Shown here: piece after piece, positions 1 through 10,105 of the stretch
Layout: every line of letters starts with the position of its first letter
Position numbering within the stretch: position 1 is the first letter of the stretch
Source: Lathyrus oleraceus
Taxonomy: Eukaryota; Streptophyta; Magnoliopsida; Fabales; Fabaceae
Length of the DNA stretch: 64,000 nt
Reading direction: 5' to 3'
NCBI RefSeq assembly: GCF_024323335.1
Contig: NC_066582.1
Coordinates: 88,966,944 to 89,030,943, forward strand
Translations under genes and position numbers: made by a program
Notes under the pieces: model-generated
What the model saw: the letters and a program-made list of their open reading frames with translations, nothing else
The model's database searches: none
What the model was told of the DNA's origin: nothing

Positions 1-69
1 TTGATGCATGTGTTTGACAAGAGGTTTAGGCCTCCTACCCTTGGTTGCTTTTTGTGAGCTTTTTGTGAA

Positions 70-2279
70 TTTTAATGGCATGATTCATGTGGTTACATTT
101 TGATTTGGGGGCAACTCTTGATTACCCTATCTTGTTTCTCTAACCTGTTTGTTGAGTTTTGTTTTGTGAGGGCTCACATACTCTTGCAGGGATAGCTTGC
201 TTGGTGTTCCACTTTATTTGTGGGGTACCACCTGGAGGTCTATTCCGATTACTTGTACTGACTCGCTTTCTTTGATGGTGTTTAGCTTGGAAGAGTCTTT
301 GGGTTTCTTATTTATCTAATTGTTGTTACTTCGGATCTTTATCCGTACGGTAGATCTCTCGATCCCTTTACTTTTCCCGCATGTTACCGATTTCTTAGGT
401 TTCGTATAGCCTCTCGTGGCATGTCATTTAAGGTAGCGCGGTTCCTTTATCTAGGACTGCCTTTTTGCATGAGCGTTCCTAAAACACAAACAACTCATTG
501 ATTTTTCTTCTCCTAAGAACACATTTACTCCTTCTACTACAGGCGAGTAAGTCTCCAAAGGTCGAGCATCCGGTAGATTGTGTAGTAACGTCATTCACCC
601 CAAAACACAACCCTTACCCCATAGGTGGTCGAACTACGTTTTGCTCTGATTTTCATCCAAGATGAGATACGTAGGCATAAGACGCGATGTCTTAGCGAGC
701 ACACTCCTCTTTAACCCATAGGTAGCCGAGTTACGAAGACTCTGATTCTCAGATTCAGATGAGATACGTATGCAGTGGATGCGACGTCCGTGCGAGTCAT
801 TTTCTTTTGACCCTTCTTTTAGTAAGTAGTACATACACGCTTTTCTCATCCCTTCAATCATGTTTGCACAAATAAATTTTCAAAACAAAACAACAACCTT
901 TGCAACAAATGTGAAAAGGGCTCCCTAGGAGTACCTAGGATGCTTTGGGTGCCTAACACCTTCCAATTGCAAAACCAACCCCCTTACCCAGATCTCTGAC
1001 ATTTTTACTAGTTTTTGATTCGATAAAACTTTTAGGTTTTTGTTCGCTTTCTAACCATTCCTTTGGATAAATAGAAGTGCGGTGGCGACTCGACTTTTAT
1101 GATTTACCTTGGATTTAGTCAATATCTCTAATGGTAACGAATACCCCGTTACAGAAAAGTGGCGACTCTGCTGGGGATTTTAATGGCGTGATTCATGTGG
1201 TTACATTTTGATTTGGGGGCAACTCTTGATTACCCTATCTTGTTTCTCTAACCTGTTTGTTGAGTTTTTGTGAGGGCTCACATACTCTTGCAGAGATGGC
1301 TTGCCTGGTGTTCCACTTTATTTGTGGGATACCACCTGGAGGTTTATTCTGATTACCTGTACTGACTCACTTTCTTTGATGGTGCTAGCTTGAGAGATCT
1401 CTGGGTTTCTTATCTCTTTAATTGTTGTTACTTCGGATCTTTATCCGTACGGTAGATCTCTCGATCCCTTTTCTTTTCCCGCATGTTACCGATTTCTTAG
1501 GTTTCTTATAGCCTCTCGGGGCATGTCATTTAAGGTAGCGCGGTTCCTTCATGTAGGACTGCCTTTTTGCATGAGCATCCCTAAACACCCCAAACTCATT
1601 GATTTTTCTTCTCCTAAGAACACGTTATCTCCTTCTACTACAGGGGAGTAAGTCTCCAAAGGTCGAGCATCCGGTAGATTGCGTAGTAACGTCGTTCACC
1701 CCAAAACACAACCCTTACCCCATAGGTGGTCGAACTACGTTTTGCTCTGATTTTCATCCCAGATGAGATACGTAGGCAAAAGACACGATGTCTTAGCGAG
1801 CACACTCCTCTTTAACCCATAGGTAGCCGAGCTACGAAGACTCTGATTCTCAGATTCAGATGAGATACATATGCAGTGGATGCGACGTCCGTGCGAGTCA
1901 TTTTCTTTTGACCCTTCTTTTAGTAAGTAGTACATACACGCTTTTCTCATCCCTTCAATCATGTTTGCAGAAATAAATTTTCAAAACAAAACAACAACCT
2001 TTGCAACAAATGTGAAAAGGGCTCCCTAGGAGTACCTAGGATGCTTTGGGTGCCTAACACCTTCCCATTGTATAACCAACCCCCTTACCCAGATCTCTGA
2101 CATTTTTACTAGTTTTTGATTCGATTAAAACTTTTAGGTTTTCGTTCGCTTTCTAACCATTCCTTTGGATAAATAGAAGTGCGGTGGCGACTCGACTTGT
2201 ATGATTTACCTTGGATTTAGTCAATATCTCTAATGGTAACGAATACCCCGCTACAGAAAAGTGGCGACTCTGTTGGGGA
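70..2279 (+). repeat. Tandem duplication of a 1.1-kb LTR-end plus PBS unit
   Basis: Positions 70-1177 and 1178-2279 are two copies (about 1108 and 1102 bp) that align from end to end with scattered substitutions and a few small indels. Each unit runs from internal LTR sequence, through the conserved LTR end (CCCCGTTACA or CCCCGCTACA), to the PBS. The first unit's PBS at 1160-1177 is followed directly by the start of the second unit. The internal part of the unit also resembles the reverse complement of the E2 LTR around 6880-7060. No coding function is visible; the open frames in it are short. Confidence 0.85.
1160..1177 (+). other. Primer binding site (tRNA-type) of E0
   Basis: The sequence TGGCGACTCTGCTGGGGA lies 6 bases after the LTR terminus ...TTACA. 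Its position and TGG start fit a minus-strand primer site complementary to a tRNA 3' end. Ogre elements are reported to use tRNA-Arg; I cannot check the tRNA match here. Confidence 0.7.
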
Positions 2280-3093
2280 TACCTACTTCTCTTTGCATAT
2301 GAGGAATGCAAAGGGTGGTGGCTCCATTGTGTGTTGTTTACCTCTGTTGTATAAGTGGTTTATTTCTCACTTACCTCAGACGGTCGCTTTCAAGGAGAAC
2401 AAGGAATGTCTACTGTGGTCCATGAGACTTATGTCTCTCACTAATGATGATATCTCTTGGTATAACCGTGTGTATGATGGTGTGCAGATTATTGACTCTT
2501 GTGGAGAATTCTCCAATGTACCTCTTCTTGGTACATGTTGTGGGATTAACTACAATCCTGTTTTGGCACGTCGGCAGCTTGGGTTCCCCTTAAAGGATAA
2601 ACCCAATAACATTCTGTTAGAGGGTGTATTCTTTCAGGATGGTAAAGATCCCCAAGGCTTGAAAGCTAGGATGGTCCGCGCTTGGCGCAAGATTCATAGG
2701 AAAGGAAGGAAAGAGTTGGGTCCTAAGAATTGCATCGCTTTGGAGGCTTACACTGTTTGGGTTAGGAAGAGGGCGTCTGAGTATCTCATGCCTTACGAGT
2801 ATCCGAGACCTACACCTATGGTTATGGTTGGGCCTTCAACCCTCCCTAATCAAGGAGTAGAGGAGTTGAGAGACGAATACCGTTCACGTGCCTGGATCCG
2901 TGAACGTGAAGAGTTGCTTCAGCAGATTAAGGAGAAGGATGCGTTGATTGAGTTTCTTGAGCATCAGGTTATTGATGACCCTGATGATGTATGGACTTCT
3001 TTACTTCCTCAGTCTTCTAAGTTCTAGAAGAGGAGGTATGATTGACTCGCCAAAGAGAAGGCCGATATGGAGGCAGCCTACGAGAGGGAGGTG
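2280..3093 (+). pseudogene. Ogre ORF1 fragment (E0)
   Basis: This is the C-terminal part of the extra ORF found upstream of gag in Ogre elements, whose function is unknown. It matches E5 ORF1 from about 49220 to 50033. An open frame of 264 codons (2233-3027) starts in LTR/PBS sequence and continues in frame into ORF1, so its first roughly 13 residues are not original. A TAG at 3025-3027 replaces a TGG seen in E5, and the frame then continues to about 3093, where the sequence jumps to an LTR end. The C-terminal half is rich in charged residues and may form a coiled coil. At the point where E5 is frameshifted (near 49481) this copy is in frame, so it records the older reading frame. Confidence 0.8.
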
Positions 3094-3221
3094 AAACTTT
3101 TAGGTTTTTGTTCGTTTTCTAACCATTCCTTTGGATAAATAGAAGTGTGGTGGCGACTCGACTTGTATGATTTACCTTGGATTTAGTCAATATCTCTAAT
3201 GGTAACGAATACCCCGTTACA
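3094..3221 (+). repeat. Terminal 128 bp of an Ogre-type LTR (E0)
   Basis: The block repeats the LTR end seen before the PBS copies and ends in CCCCGTTACA. Here it is followed by Athila coding sequence instead of a PBS, as expected for the end of a 3' LTR. It is joined on the left to ORF1 by a deletion with only a few bases of overlap. Confidence 0.75.
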
Positions 3222-3905
3222 GAGATCAAAGAAAATAAAGCAGTAAGGGAGGAAGTCGTTGCACCTAAACAAGTGGTGAAAGAAAAAGTCGTTGAACAAA
3301 AACCGGTCATTAAGCTTCCATTCTCCACAAGAAACAAGAAAAAGGGGCAAAATGAGAAAAACTTTGAGAAATTCTTAGAGATGTTCAAGAAGCTAGAAAT
3401 CAACATTCTACTTTTGGAAGCACTTGAGCTAATGTCTACCTATGCCAAGTTCATAAAGAGCATCATTTCTAAGAAGCAAACCATTGACACAAACCCGATT
3501 ATTCTAACCAAAACTTGTAGGGCTATTTTGCAGGGTATGAAAATTCCAATGAAGAAGAAAGATCGAGGTGTTGCCACCATCCCATGCACCCTTGGCGATA
3601 GGTCATTCAAAAAAGCTCTTATTGATTTAGGAGCAAGTGTGAGTCTCTTGTATTTATCCATTTACAAGAAGTTGGGTATAGGGGTTATGCAAGACACCAG
3701 GATGACACTTCAATTTACCGATCATTCGGTAAAGAAACCTTATGGGATAATTGACGATGTTCTGGTGAAGATTGATAAGTTTGTATTCCCGGTGGATTTT
3801 GTGATTCTAGAGATTCTCGATGATGAAGAGATCCCTCTCATTCTTGGGAGACCCTTTTTAGAGACCGGAAGGTGTTTGATAGACATAGAGGAAGGTACTA
3901 TGACT
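3222..3905 (+). pseudogene. Athila gag C-terminus and aspartic protease (E1)
   Basis: The frame opens inside gag (lysine-rich segment, then the conserved region before PR) and leads into a retropepsin-like domain with the motif D-L-G-A-S at about 3624-3638. Athila proteases typically carry DLG where other families have DTG or DSG. The flap and the ILGRPFL motif near 3840-3860 follow. The frame ends at 3908, where a frameshift moves the rest of pol into another frame starting near 3872-3905. The enzyme would cleave the Gag-Pol polyprotein in the virus-like particle; this copy cannot make a full product. Confidence 0.85.
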
Positions 3906-5673
3906 TGAAGGTCTATGATGAGGAATTAAAAATTGATGTTCAAAACACCATGAAATACAAAGATGATATCGGCACTAGTCATACAATAGAGGTTATAGAT
4001 CAAGTGATTACAGATGATAGTCCTTTTAATACACCGCAGTTACCTTTGGAAAGAGTGTTGAGCTTGTCCGTTTTCGAAAGTGATAAAGAAGTTGACAATA
4101 AAGAATTAGAAGTGCTAGCCATGATGGAAGCACACCCTCCTTGGAAAGGATCTCGACCACACTGGTGGGAAGATCTAAGGCAACCTCAGTCATCAAAAGA
4201 GAGTAAAGAGCCCAAAAAAGGGACGGAGTTGAAACAACTTCCCGAGAATCTCAAATATATCTTTCTCGATACCGAAGGTAAATGCCCAACTATAAAAAAT
4301 TCTAGCCTCAAGAGTATCCAAGAAGAGAAACTCAATCAAGTCCTAAAAAAATACAAGAATGTTATTGGATGGGCAATTGAGGATTTGAAAGGTATCAACC
4401 CTACGGTGTGCATGCATAAAATTCTTATGGAAAATGATCACAAACCAGTGGTCCAACCCCAAAGGAGATTTAACCCAGTAATGAAAGAAGTGGTTTGAAA
4501 AGAAGTGGTGAAGTTGTTAGATGTTGGTCTTATATATCTGATATCTGACAGCTCATGGGTGAGTCTGGTACATGTGGTGCCCAAAAAAGGGGGAACCATC
4601 GTCATCAGAAACGAGAAGAATGAGCTAATTCCTACAAGGACAGTTACAGGTTGGCGAGTATGTATTGACTACAGGAGGTTAAAAATTGCGACAAGGAAAG
4701 ACCACTTCCCTTTTCCATTCATTGATCAAATGTTGGAAAGGTCAGTTGGTCATGATTAGTACTGTTTTCTAGATGGATACTCCGGGTATAATCAGATTGC
4801 AGTTGCTCCGGAAGATCAAGAGAATACAACATTCACATGTCCCTATGTGTGTTTGCATACAGAAGAATGCCATCCGGTCTGTGTAATGCACCAGCAACCT
4901 TCCAAAGACGTATGACTTCCATTTTTGCTGACATGTGTGAAAAGCATATCGAAGTGTTTATGGATGATTTTTCTGTCTTTGGATATTCGTTTGATAATTG
5001 TTTGACTAACCTCTCTCTTGTTTTAGACAGGTGCCAGCAAACTAATTTGATTTTGAACTAGGAGAAGTGTCATTTCATGGTGCGCGAAAGTATAGTTTTG
5101 GGTCATAAGATTTCCTAGAAGGGAATTGAAGTTGACCAAGAAAAAGTTGAGGTGATATCAAAACATCCTCTCTGGTAAATGAAAAAGGTATAAGGAGTTT
5201 CTTAGGACATGCGAGTTTTTACCGTAGGTTCATAAGAGATTTCTCTAAGATAGGCTAAACTCTAACCACTCTATTGGTTAAGGATAAGGCTTTTGTGTTC
5301 GATAAAGAGTGTGTTGAAGCTTTTGAGACATTAAAAAACAAATTAGTGTCGGCATCAATTATGATTTCCCCAGATTGGTCTCTCCCGTTTAAGATCATAT
5401 GCGATGCCAGTAATATTGTTGTGGGGGCAGTTCTAAGACAGCGGAGAGAAGCTGTTACATGTTATTTACTAGGCTAGTCATGTACTGAACCTTGCTCAGA
5501 TGAAATATGCAACTACCGAGAAGGAGTTGTTAGAAGTAGTTTATGCCTTTGATAAATTCCGGCAATACCTGTTAGAATCTAAGGTGGTTGTTTATACTGA
5601 CCACGCTACTTTGAAATATTTATTTGCTAACCAGGATTCTAAGCCGAGGCTTCTGAGATGGATCTTGCTCCTC
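3906..5673 (+). pseudogene. Athila reverse transcriptase and start of RNase H (E1)
   Basis: RT blocks are recognisable in order: the CIDYRRL motif near 4659-4679, the LDGYSGYNQI region near 4771-4800, and the active-site motif FMDD at 4957-4968. RNase H follows, with the E-containing KEL motif near 5521-5529 and the YTDH motif near 5596-5607. The gene is broken by several stops (4495-4497 TGA, 4756-4758 TAG, 5059-5061 TAG, near 5116 TAG, near 5475 TAG) and by frameshifts (for example around 4840 and 5170-5190). It ends at the E2 insertion and continues in the same domain after 13541. Confidence 0.85.
5669..5673. repeat. Target site duplication of E2, left copy (TCCTC)
   Basis: TCCTC directly precedes the element terminus TGTCGCAACC and is repeated exactly at 13536-13540. 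Removing the element and one copy reconnects the Athila reading frame, which confirms both boundaries. Confidence 0.95.
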
Positions 5674-7190
5674 TGTCGCAACCTGCGAAAAAAATAACCG
5701 GCAAGGAAAGAAATGACAGAAGAGTCGCCACCGTGCATTATTTATCCCAAAGGAGGGAAAGAAAACGCTCGAAGTAAACCTGGAAAAAGGAAAGGAAAAG
5801 ACAAGGTTTCGCAACCAAATCTTGGGTTCGGGAGTCGATTATGCGAAGGGAAGGTATTAGCACCCCTACGCATCCGTAGTACTCTACGGGATCCACTCTT
5901 GTTGTTCTTGTCTAAAGGGTGTGGATCTATCTAATGTACTATTTACTAAAAGAGGGTCAAAAGAAAATGACTCGCATGGATGTCGCATCCACTGCATATG
6001 TATCTCATCCGAATATGAGAATCAGAGTCTTCGTAGCTCGGCTACCTATGGGTTAAGGATAAGTGTGCTCGCTAAGACATCGCGTCTTATGCCTACGTAT
6101 CTCATCTGTAATAAGAATCAGAGCAAGCCGTAGTTCGGCTAACTACGGGTTAAGGGTTGTGTTTTGGGCGAACGACGTTACTACGCAATCTACCGGATGC
6201 TCGACCTTTGGAGACTTACCCGCCTATAGTAGAAGGAGAAAACGTGTTCTTAGGAGAAGAAAAATAATGAGTTGTTGGTGTTTTAGGGATGCTCTTGCAA
6301 AAAGGAAGTCATAGATGAAGGAACAGTGCTACCTTAATTGTCATGCAAACGAGAGACTATCCGAAGCCTAGCAATCCTATGGGGATACGATCACACCATA
6401 CAAAACAAACATGCATAAAGTAAACAATGCCAACCAGGGGCTCAGACACACATGGGTAGGGATTTAGTCAAGAGGGGTCATATCAACCTCGACAAACAAG
6501 CCATGGAAGGGTAATCAAACTGGCTCTTAACCACTGACATCAAATGTCAGGGTGAGCAGATCGAAAGGGTAATGAGGATAAGACCTCATAGCTCTTAACC
6601 TGGACAGGGTGAGCTCATGACAAGGCGCGGGGGTTCAGAAAGATGGAACCCTCTCCACTGACTGACCGGATAAAAGATCTCGGGCTTTTGTTCTGAAGCA
6701 TCGACACGTAGTGCGGGCATAAAGAACGACACACTGAATGACGGGGGATTGACTACTAACCCCTTTTATCCGTCAATTGCCTCTTCATGAAGGTCTTTGG
6801 GCACAAAAGTAAACAAACAAAAGAAAACATTGTCTCCTATTGAGGTCTTCCAGCTAAGAAAGCGGTAAAATGCGGGAAAAATAAAGGGATCAAGAGGTCT
6901 ACCGCACGGATAAAGATCCGAAGCAACAACAATTAAGGAAACAAGAAACCCAAAGATCTCTCAAGCTAGCACCATCAAAGAAAGCAAATCAACAAAGTAA
7001 TCGGAATAACTCTCCAGATGGTATCCCACAAATAAAGTGGAATACCAGGCAAGCTATCTCTTCACAAGTCATGTGAGCCCTCACAAAACTCACCAAACAG
7101 GTTAGAGTAACAGGATGGAATCAGGAGAAAACAATGCCATGCCAAACACAAAACAGATTGGAGCAAACAGAAAAGCAATCGCGATCGCCG

Positions 7191-7262
7191 CTGCTTCGCT
7201 TAACGAAGGCTTAGCGAAGCTTCGCTGCAGGCTCGCCTAGCGATGGTGCTAGCGAACGCCTG
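7191..7262 (-). repeat. Palindrome cluster in the transcribed part of the E2 3' LTR
   Basis: Several overlapping copies of CTTCGCTTAGCGAAG-like and CGCCTAGCGA-like sequences lie together downstream of the TATA box on the minus strand. The equivalent in the other LTR (about 12700-12760) is shorter by one unit. Confidence 0.7.
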
Positions 7263-7662
7263 CGGGTTTTGGGTTCTTCATGGATAACAGTGCGGTTTCA
7301 GAAACCCCAAACCCTATGGCATACATCCCAGAAATTAAACGATTAAACATTCACGGCGTTGTTTTATACATTCATGCATATTTACCCGTGGGCAAAACCG
7401 AACGATAATACCTCATACATTCAGAGTATTCAAATTAAAAGCATAAAGTAATGGGAATAGGGCAAACCTGATTGGAGAGATCGAATGAAATTGAATTGCC
7501 CGGTTGGGTTTGTAGAGCAATCTTAGGGTTTGTATGAGGCAGAACAGGTTCTTTGCAGATGAGTTCCTTTCAGTCTCTGGAGGTTGCTCTGAATCCTGTC
7601 AGCTCTGTTCTTTCTCTCTCTAATAATAGGAATCGAATCCCGTTTGGCTCAATGGAATTCTG

Positions 7663-7670
7663 AATTTATA
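7663..7670 (-). promoter_or_regulatory. TATA box of the E2 3' LTR
   Basis: The minus strand reads TATAAATT, about 420 bp into the LTR, followed by pyrimidine/purine-rich sequence typical of a leader start. The same box is found in the 5' LTR at 13106-13113. The promoter call is an inference from position and sequence. Confidence 0.55.
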
Positions 7671-7751
7671 ACCTGATTTTCGTGGCTTGGTGGGCTCAAA
7701 TGAGGGCAACTCAAGCCCATGACTTTCTGTTATTTTCTCAAAACGCGTGGG

Positions 7752-7833
7752 CTTCGCCTAGCGAAGGATTTGCTCGCCTAGCGAGCATGACAGTTCAGTT
7801 CGCTAGGCGAACCATTCTGCTCGCCTAGTGAGC
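7752..7833 (-). repeat. Four small hairpin palindromes in U3 of the E2 3' LTR
   Basis: Perfect or near-perfect inverted repeats with a 3-base centre lie at 7752-7766 (CTTCGC-CTA-GCGAAG), 7772-7786 (GCTCGC-CTA-GCGAGC), 7799-7811 (TTCGC-TAG-GCGAA) and 7819-7833 (one mismatch). They sit about 80-170 bp upstream of the TATA box on the minus strand, the place expected for regulatory sites. Confidence 0.75.
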
Positions 7834-8092
7834 ATGACAGCTCAGGAACAGACTTTTGCTCGCTCAAGATTAGTGTTTTGAATGATGAATAGACCCCATT
7901 TGAACCTGTTGGAAGTAACTCAACTTTTTTCCTTGTGTTGACTGATCACCCGGATAGAACCCACAAATTGTCTGGGATGATGTTCAAGCTTCTTGGATCT
8001 GATCCTGATTGACATGATGAAATGCAATATGAAATGCTAAATGACCTAAAAATGCATGCATGAATGAGGAGGGCAAATTTTGGGGTGTTACA

Positions 8093-8106
8093 ACTGCCCC
8101 TATTCA
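8093..8106 (-). other. Polypurine tract of E2
   Basis: The minus strand reads GAATAGGGGCAGT immediately before the 3' LTR start. It would prime plus-strand DNA synthesis. The same tract precedes the 3' LTR of E3, and a related one precedes that of E5. Confidence 0.8.
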
Positions 8107-8269
8107 ATCATCAGTTAACCCGAGCAGGATGAAAGCGAACAACTTATTAGACAAACAGGGTGAGCTGTGATTGAATACCAAAGACAAGCCAAAAATTTGT
8201 GCTCTGAGAACACCACAAAAAATGCTGAAATACACCGCGCTGTTAATTTTTCTTCCGATCCTCTGGCTG

Positions 8270-8900
8270 AATCTGAATCAGTCTTCCGATTTAATCTGGA
8301 GTTTCGATCCTCTGGCTGAATCTATACTCAATTTAGTCCTCTGGTTGGATATTAATTTTGATCCTCGGGCTGGATACGATTTTGATCCTCGGGCTGGATA
8401 CGATTTTGATCCTCGGGATGGATACGATTTTGATCCTCGGGCTGGATACGATTTTGTTTTCGGGCTAGACCTGACTTCGATCTTCTGGCTAGATCTACTT
8501 CGATCTTCTGGCTAGATCTCTTTCGTTTCGATTCTCTGGCTGAATCTATGCTCTTTGATTCCCTGGCTGAATCTATTTTCGGTCTTCGGGCTAGACTTGA
8601 CTTCGATCTTCTGGCTAGATCTTCTTCGATCTTCTGGCTAGATCTGCTTTTTTTGATTCTCTGGCTGAATCTATTTTCGGTCTTCGGGCTAGACCTGACT
8701 TCGATCTTCTGGCTAGGTCCTCTTTGATTCGATTCTCTGGCTGAATCTATTTTTCTTTATTCTCTAGCTGAATCTTCAGATTGAACCTTAGGTTGGCTCA
8801 TTGGAAAACGATTCTCAGGCTGAATTTTCGAAATGACCCTCATGCTGGATGACACACACTTGATTCTCTGGCTGAACCTCGTGACTTCGGTTGTAAAGCA
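8270..8900 (-). repeat. Tandem repeats in the 3' UTR of E2
   Basis: A 24-bp unit (GATTTTGATCCTCGGGCTGG plus ATAC) is repeated about four times at 8354-8456. It is followed by longer composite units built from two short phrases, CTTCTGGCTAGATCT and TTCTCTGGCTGAATCT. The phrase TTCGGGCTAGACCTGACTT recurs near 8459, 8585 and 8684. Such arrays between pol and the 3' LTR are a known feature of pea Tat/Ogre elements and a suggested source of satellites. The open frame at 8171-8515 is a by-product of the 24-bp unit. Confidence 0.8.
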
Positions 8901-9902
8901 ATTCTTCAGTCTGCTTTGAAGAACCCGCTTATCAGCTTATGTGTATGCTTGATATGCATGCAAATGCAAATGTTATGCATGGTGCAAAAAGAAATCTTCT
9001 TGGGGATGCAAACTCCGGTAGGAAACGGATCGCTGTATCAATCCTTGAATGCTCTGTGGGGAATAATCTGTCTGCCGGGACCGGGGGGCCACCGAAAATA
9101 AATCGGCTTCTTTCTTTCTTTTTTTTTTGAAAAGTTGACCTTGCTGGGGATATGAACTTGGTAATCATCCTCAGGCTGGGGATCTAAAAAAATCTATTAA
9201 AAATAAACCTGCTGGGGAATGAGATGAGCTCTAGGGACACCCTCTTGTTTGCTGGGTATGCAACTACTCCGCTGTTGCTGGGGATACAAGGTGCAGCTCT
9301 ACTAGGGGACATGCTCTGTTGAGGAGAGACTTTGTCAACCACTTGGGGATGAGGATTCATGACTTGGCATCCGGTTCCTGTGACCTGCAATCACACACGT
9401 ATGTCCCGGGGAATTACTCGGTTTGAATTCACCGTCCGGGATTAAGCACATTCAAAGAAATTTTAAATGTTTTCCTGTGCAAATTATCCGTAAAAAGCCA
9501 CCATTATGTTCAGATGCAATATGTTTAATCAAGAATTCAGACATCTTTTGCAAACAAACTGATAAATGAAAAATAAAAAGGCTCTTTAACTGAATTATCC
9601 GACTTTTATTGGTTGAAAAATTTGTGCCAGGAATAGGCTAGTACATCAGGAAGCTGATCCCTGAAAAGAGGCGATCGCTATAAATTGGAGAAAAGAAAAC
9701 TATCCTAATGGCAATGTGGATACGGGGTCCCTCTGAGTTTCGACTCTGCTGTGGCTCGTATGACCTCAAGACGTTCTGCTCATCTTGCCTTCTGAAGTGG
9801 ATGATTAGTCGATCTTTAAATTTCGAAGATTGCCCGGTTAAATGAAACGATGATATAACACGGATGAACTTAGATCGCAGTCATTCGCTTATTCCCTCTT
9901 TT
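8901..9902. other. Remaining 3' UTR of E2, no gene seen
   Basis: This stretch of about 1 kb has no supported coding region. It contains repeated phrases built on CTGGGGAT and a T-run near 9118-9128, and matches the 3' UTR of E3 weakly in places, for example around 9720 versus 27540/34835. Confidence 0.6.
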
Positions 9903-10100
9903 GCGTGGACCGCCCTTTTGGGGTTTCAATCCACCGGGATACCCTTTTTTTTTCCTGAGCCTCCCTTTCGGGTTTTCGACTCACCGGGTGTACATTTTTT
10001 TTTTATATTCCTAATTTTTTTCCTGAACCTCTTTATTCTGTCTTTTTGGTTCGTCGGGATGCCCTTTTATGCCTGGACTCTTTTTCTTTTGTCCAGCGGG
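9903..10100 (-). ncRNA. Array of four stem-loops after the E2 pol stop (proposed RNA element)
   Basis: Four hairpins follow the integrase stop on the minus strand: 10071-10100 (arms CTGGAC/GTCCAG), 10022-10058 (GAACC/GGTTC), 9954-9988 (TGAGTC paired with GGCTCA, including one G-U) and 9903-9938 (GTGGATTG paired with CGGTCCAC, with G-U pairs). The third carries an inner CCC-GAAA-GGG hairpin. The arms differ between hairpins but stay complementary, and E3 and E5 have the matching array in the same place. Assigning it as a structured RNA is inference; the sequence pattern is directly visible. Confidence 0.55.
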
Positions 10101-10105
10101 TCAAT

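Larger units (their letters stand above)
1..3221 (+). mobile_element. E0: deleted Tat/Ogre-type Ty3 retrotransposon remnant (left end outside window)
   Basis: The stretch contains, in order, LTR-derived sequence, a primer binding site (PBS), a second copy of the same unit, a fragment of Ogre ORF1 and the last 128 bp of an LTR ending in TACA. The LTR-end sequence (block around 900-1180) closely matches the end of the E5 5' LTR at 47470-47722, which fixes the family and the plus orientation. Immediately after 3221 the sequence becomes Athila gag/protease, so E0 most likely inserted into E1. Leader, gag, pol and most of the 3' LTR have been lost. That the left end and target duplication lie outside the window is inferred. 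Confidence 0.75.
3222..5673 (+). mobile_element. E1 left part: Athila/Cyclops-type Ty3 retrotransposon
   Basis: The part carries the end of gag, the protease, RT and the first part of RNase H in Athila order. It is cut at 5673 by insertion of E2 and resumes at 13541 in the middle of the same protein region. The 5' LTR and most of gag are absent, apparently cut off by E0. In pea the Athila-lineage family is known as Cyclops; the assignment here is by protein resemblance and by CCGTGTCA-rich LTR sequence. Confidence 0.85.
5674..8092 (-). repeat. 3' LTR of E2 (2,419 bp)
   Basis: On the minus strand the LTR starts TGTAACACCCCAAAATTTG and ends GGTTGCGACA. It is preceded by a polypurine tract and matches 11412-13535, with about 100 bp present here around 7440-7540 that is altered or missing in the other copy. 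It contains a TATA box and two clusters of small palindromes. Confidence 0.9.

Noticed and set aside
1160..1177. tRNA gene
   Set aside because: Only an 18-base primer-site match; no cloverleaf or A/B boxes around it.
634..1962. Two near-identical 75-codon minus-strand frames
   Set aside because: They exist twice only because the LTR unit is duplicated; they lie in non-coding LTR sequence and resemble no known protein.
5921..6314. Small plus-strand frames in the E2 LTR and their copies at 11566 and 20780
   Set aside because: They run antisense to the LTR transcript, are not conserved as proteins, and shift between copies.
8171..8515. Repeat protein with an 8-residue unit
   Set aside because: It is the 24-bp 3' UTR array in one frame, antisense to the element, with no gene context.
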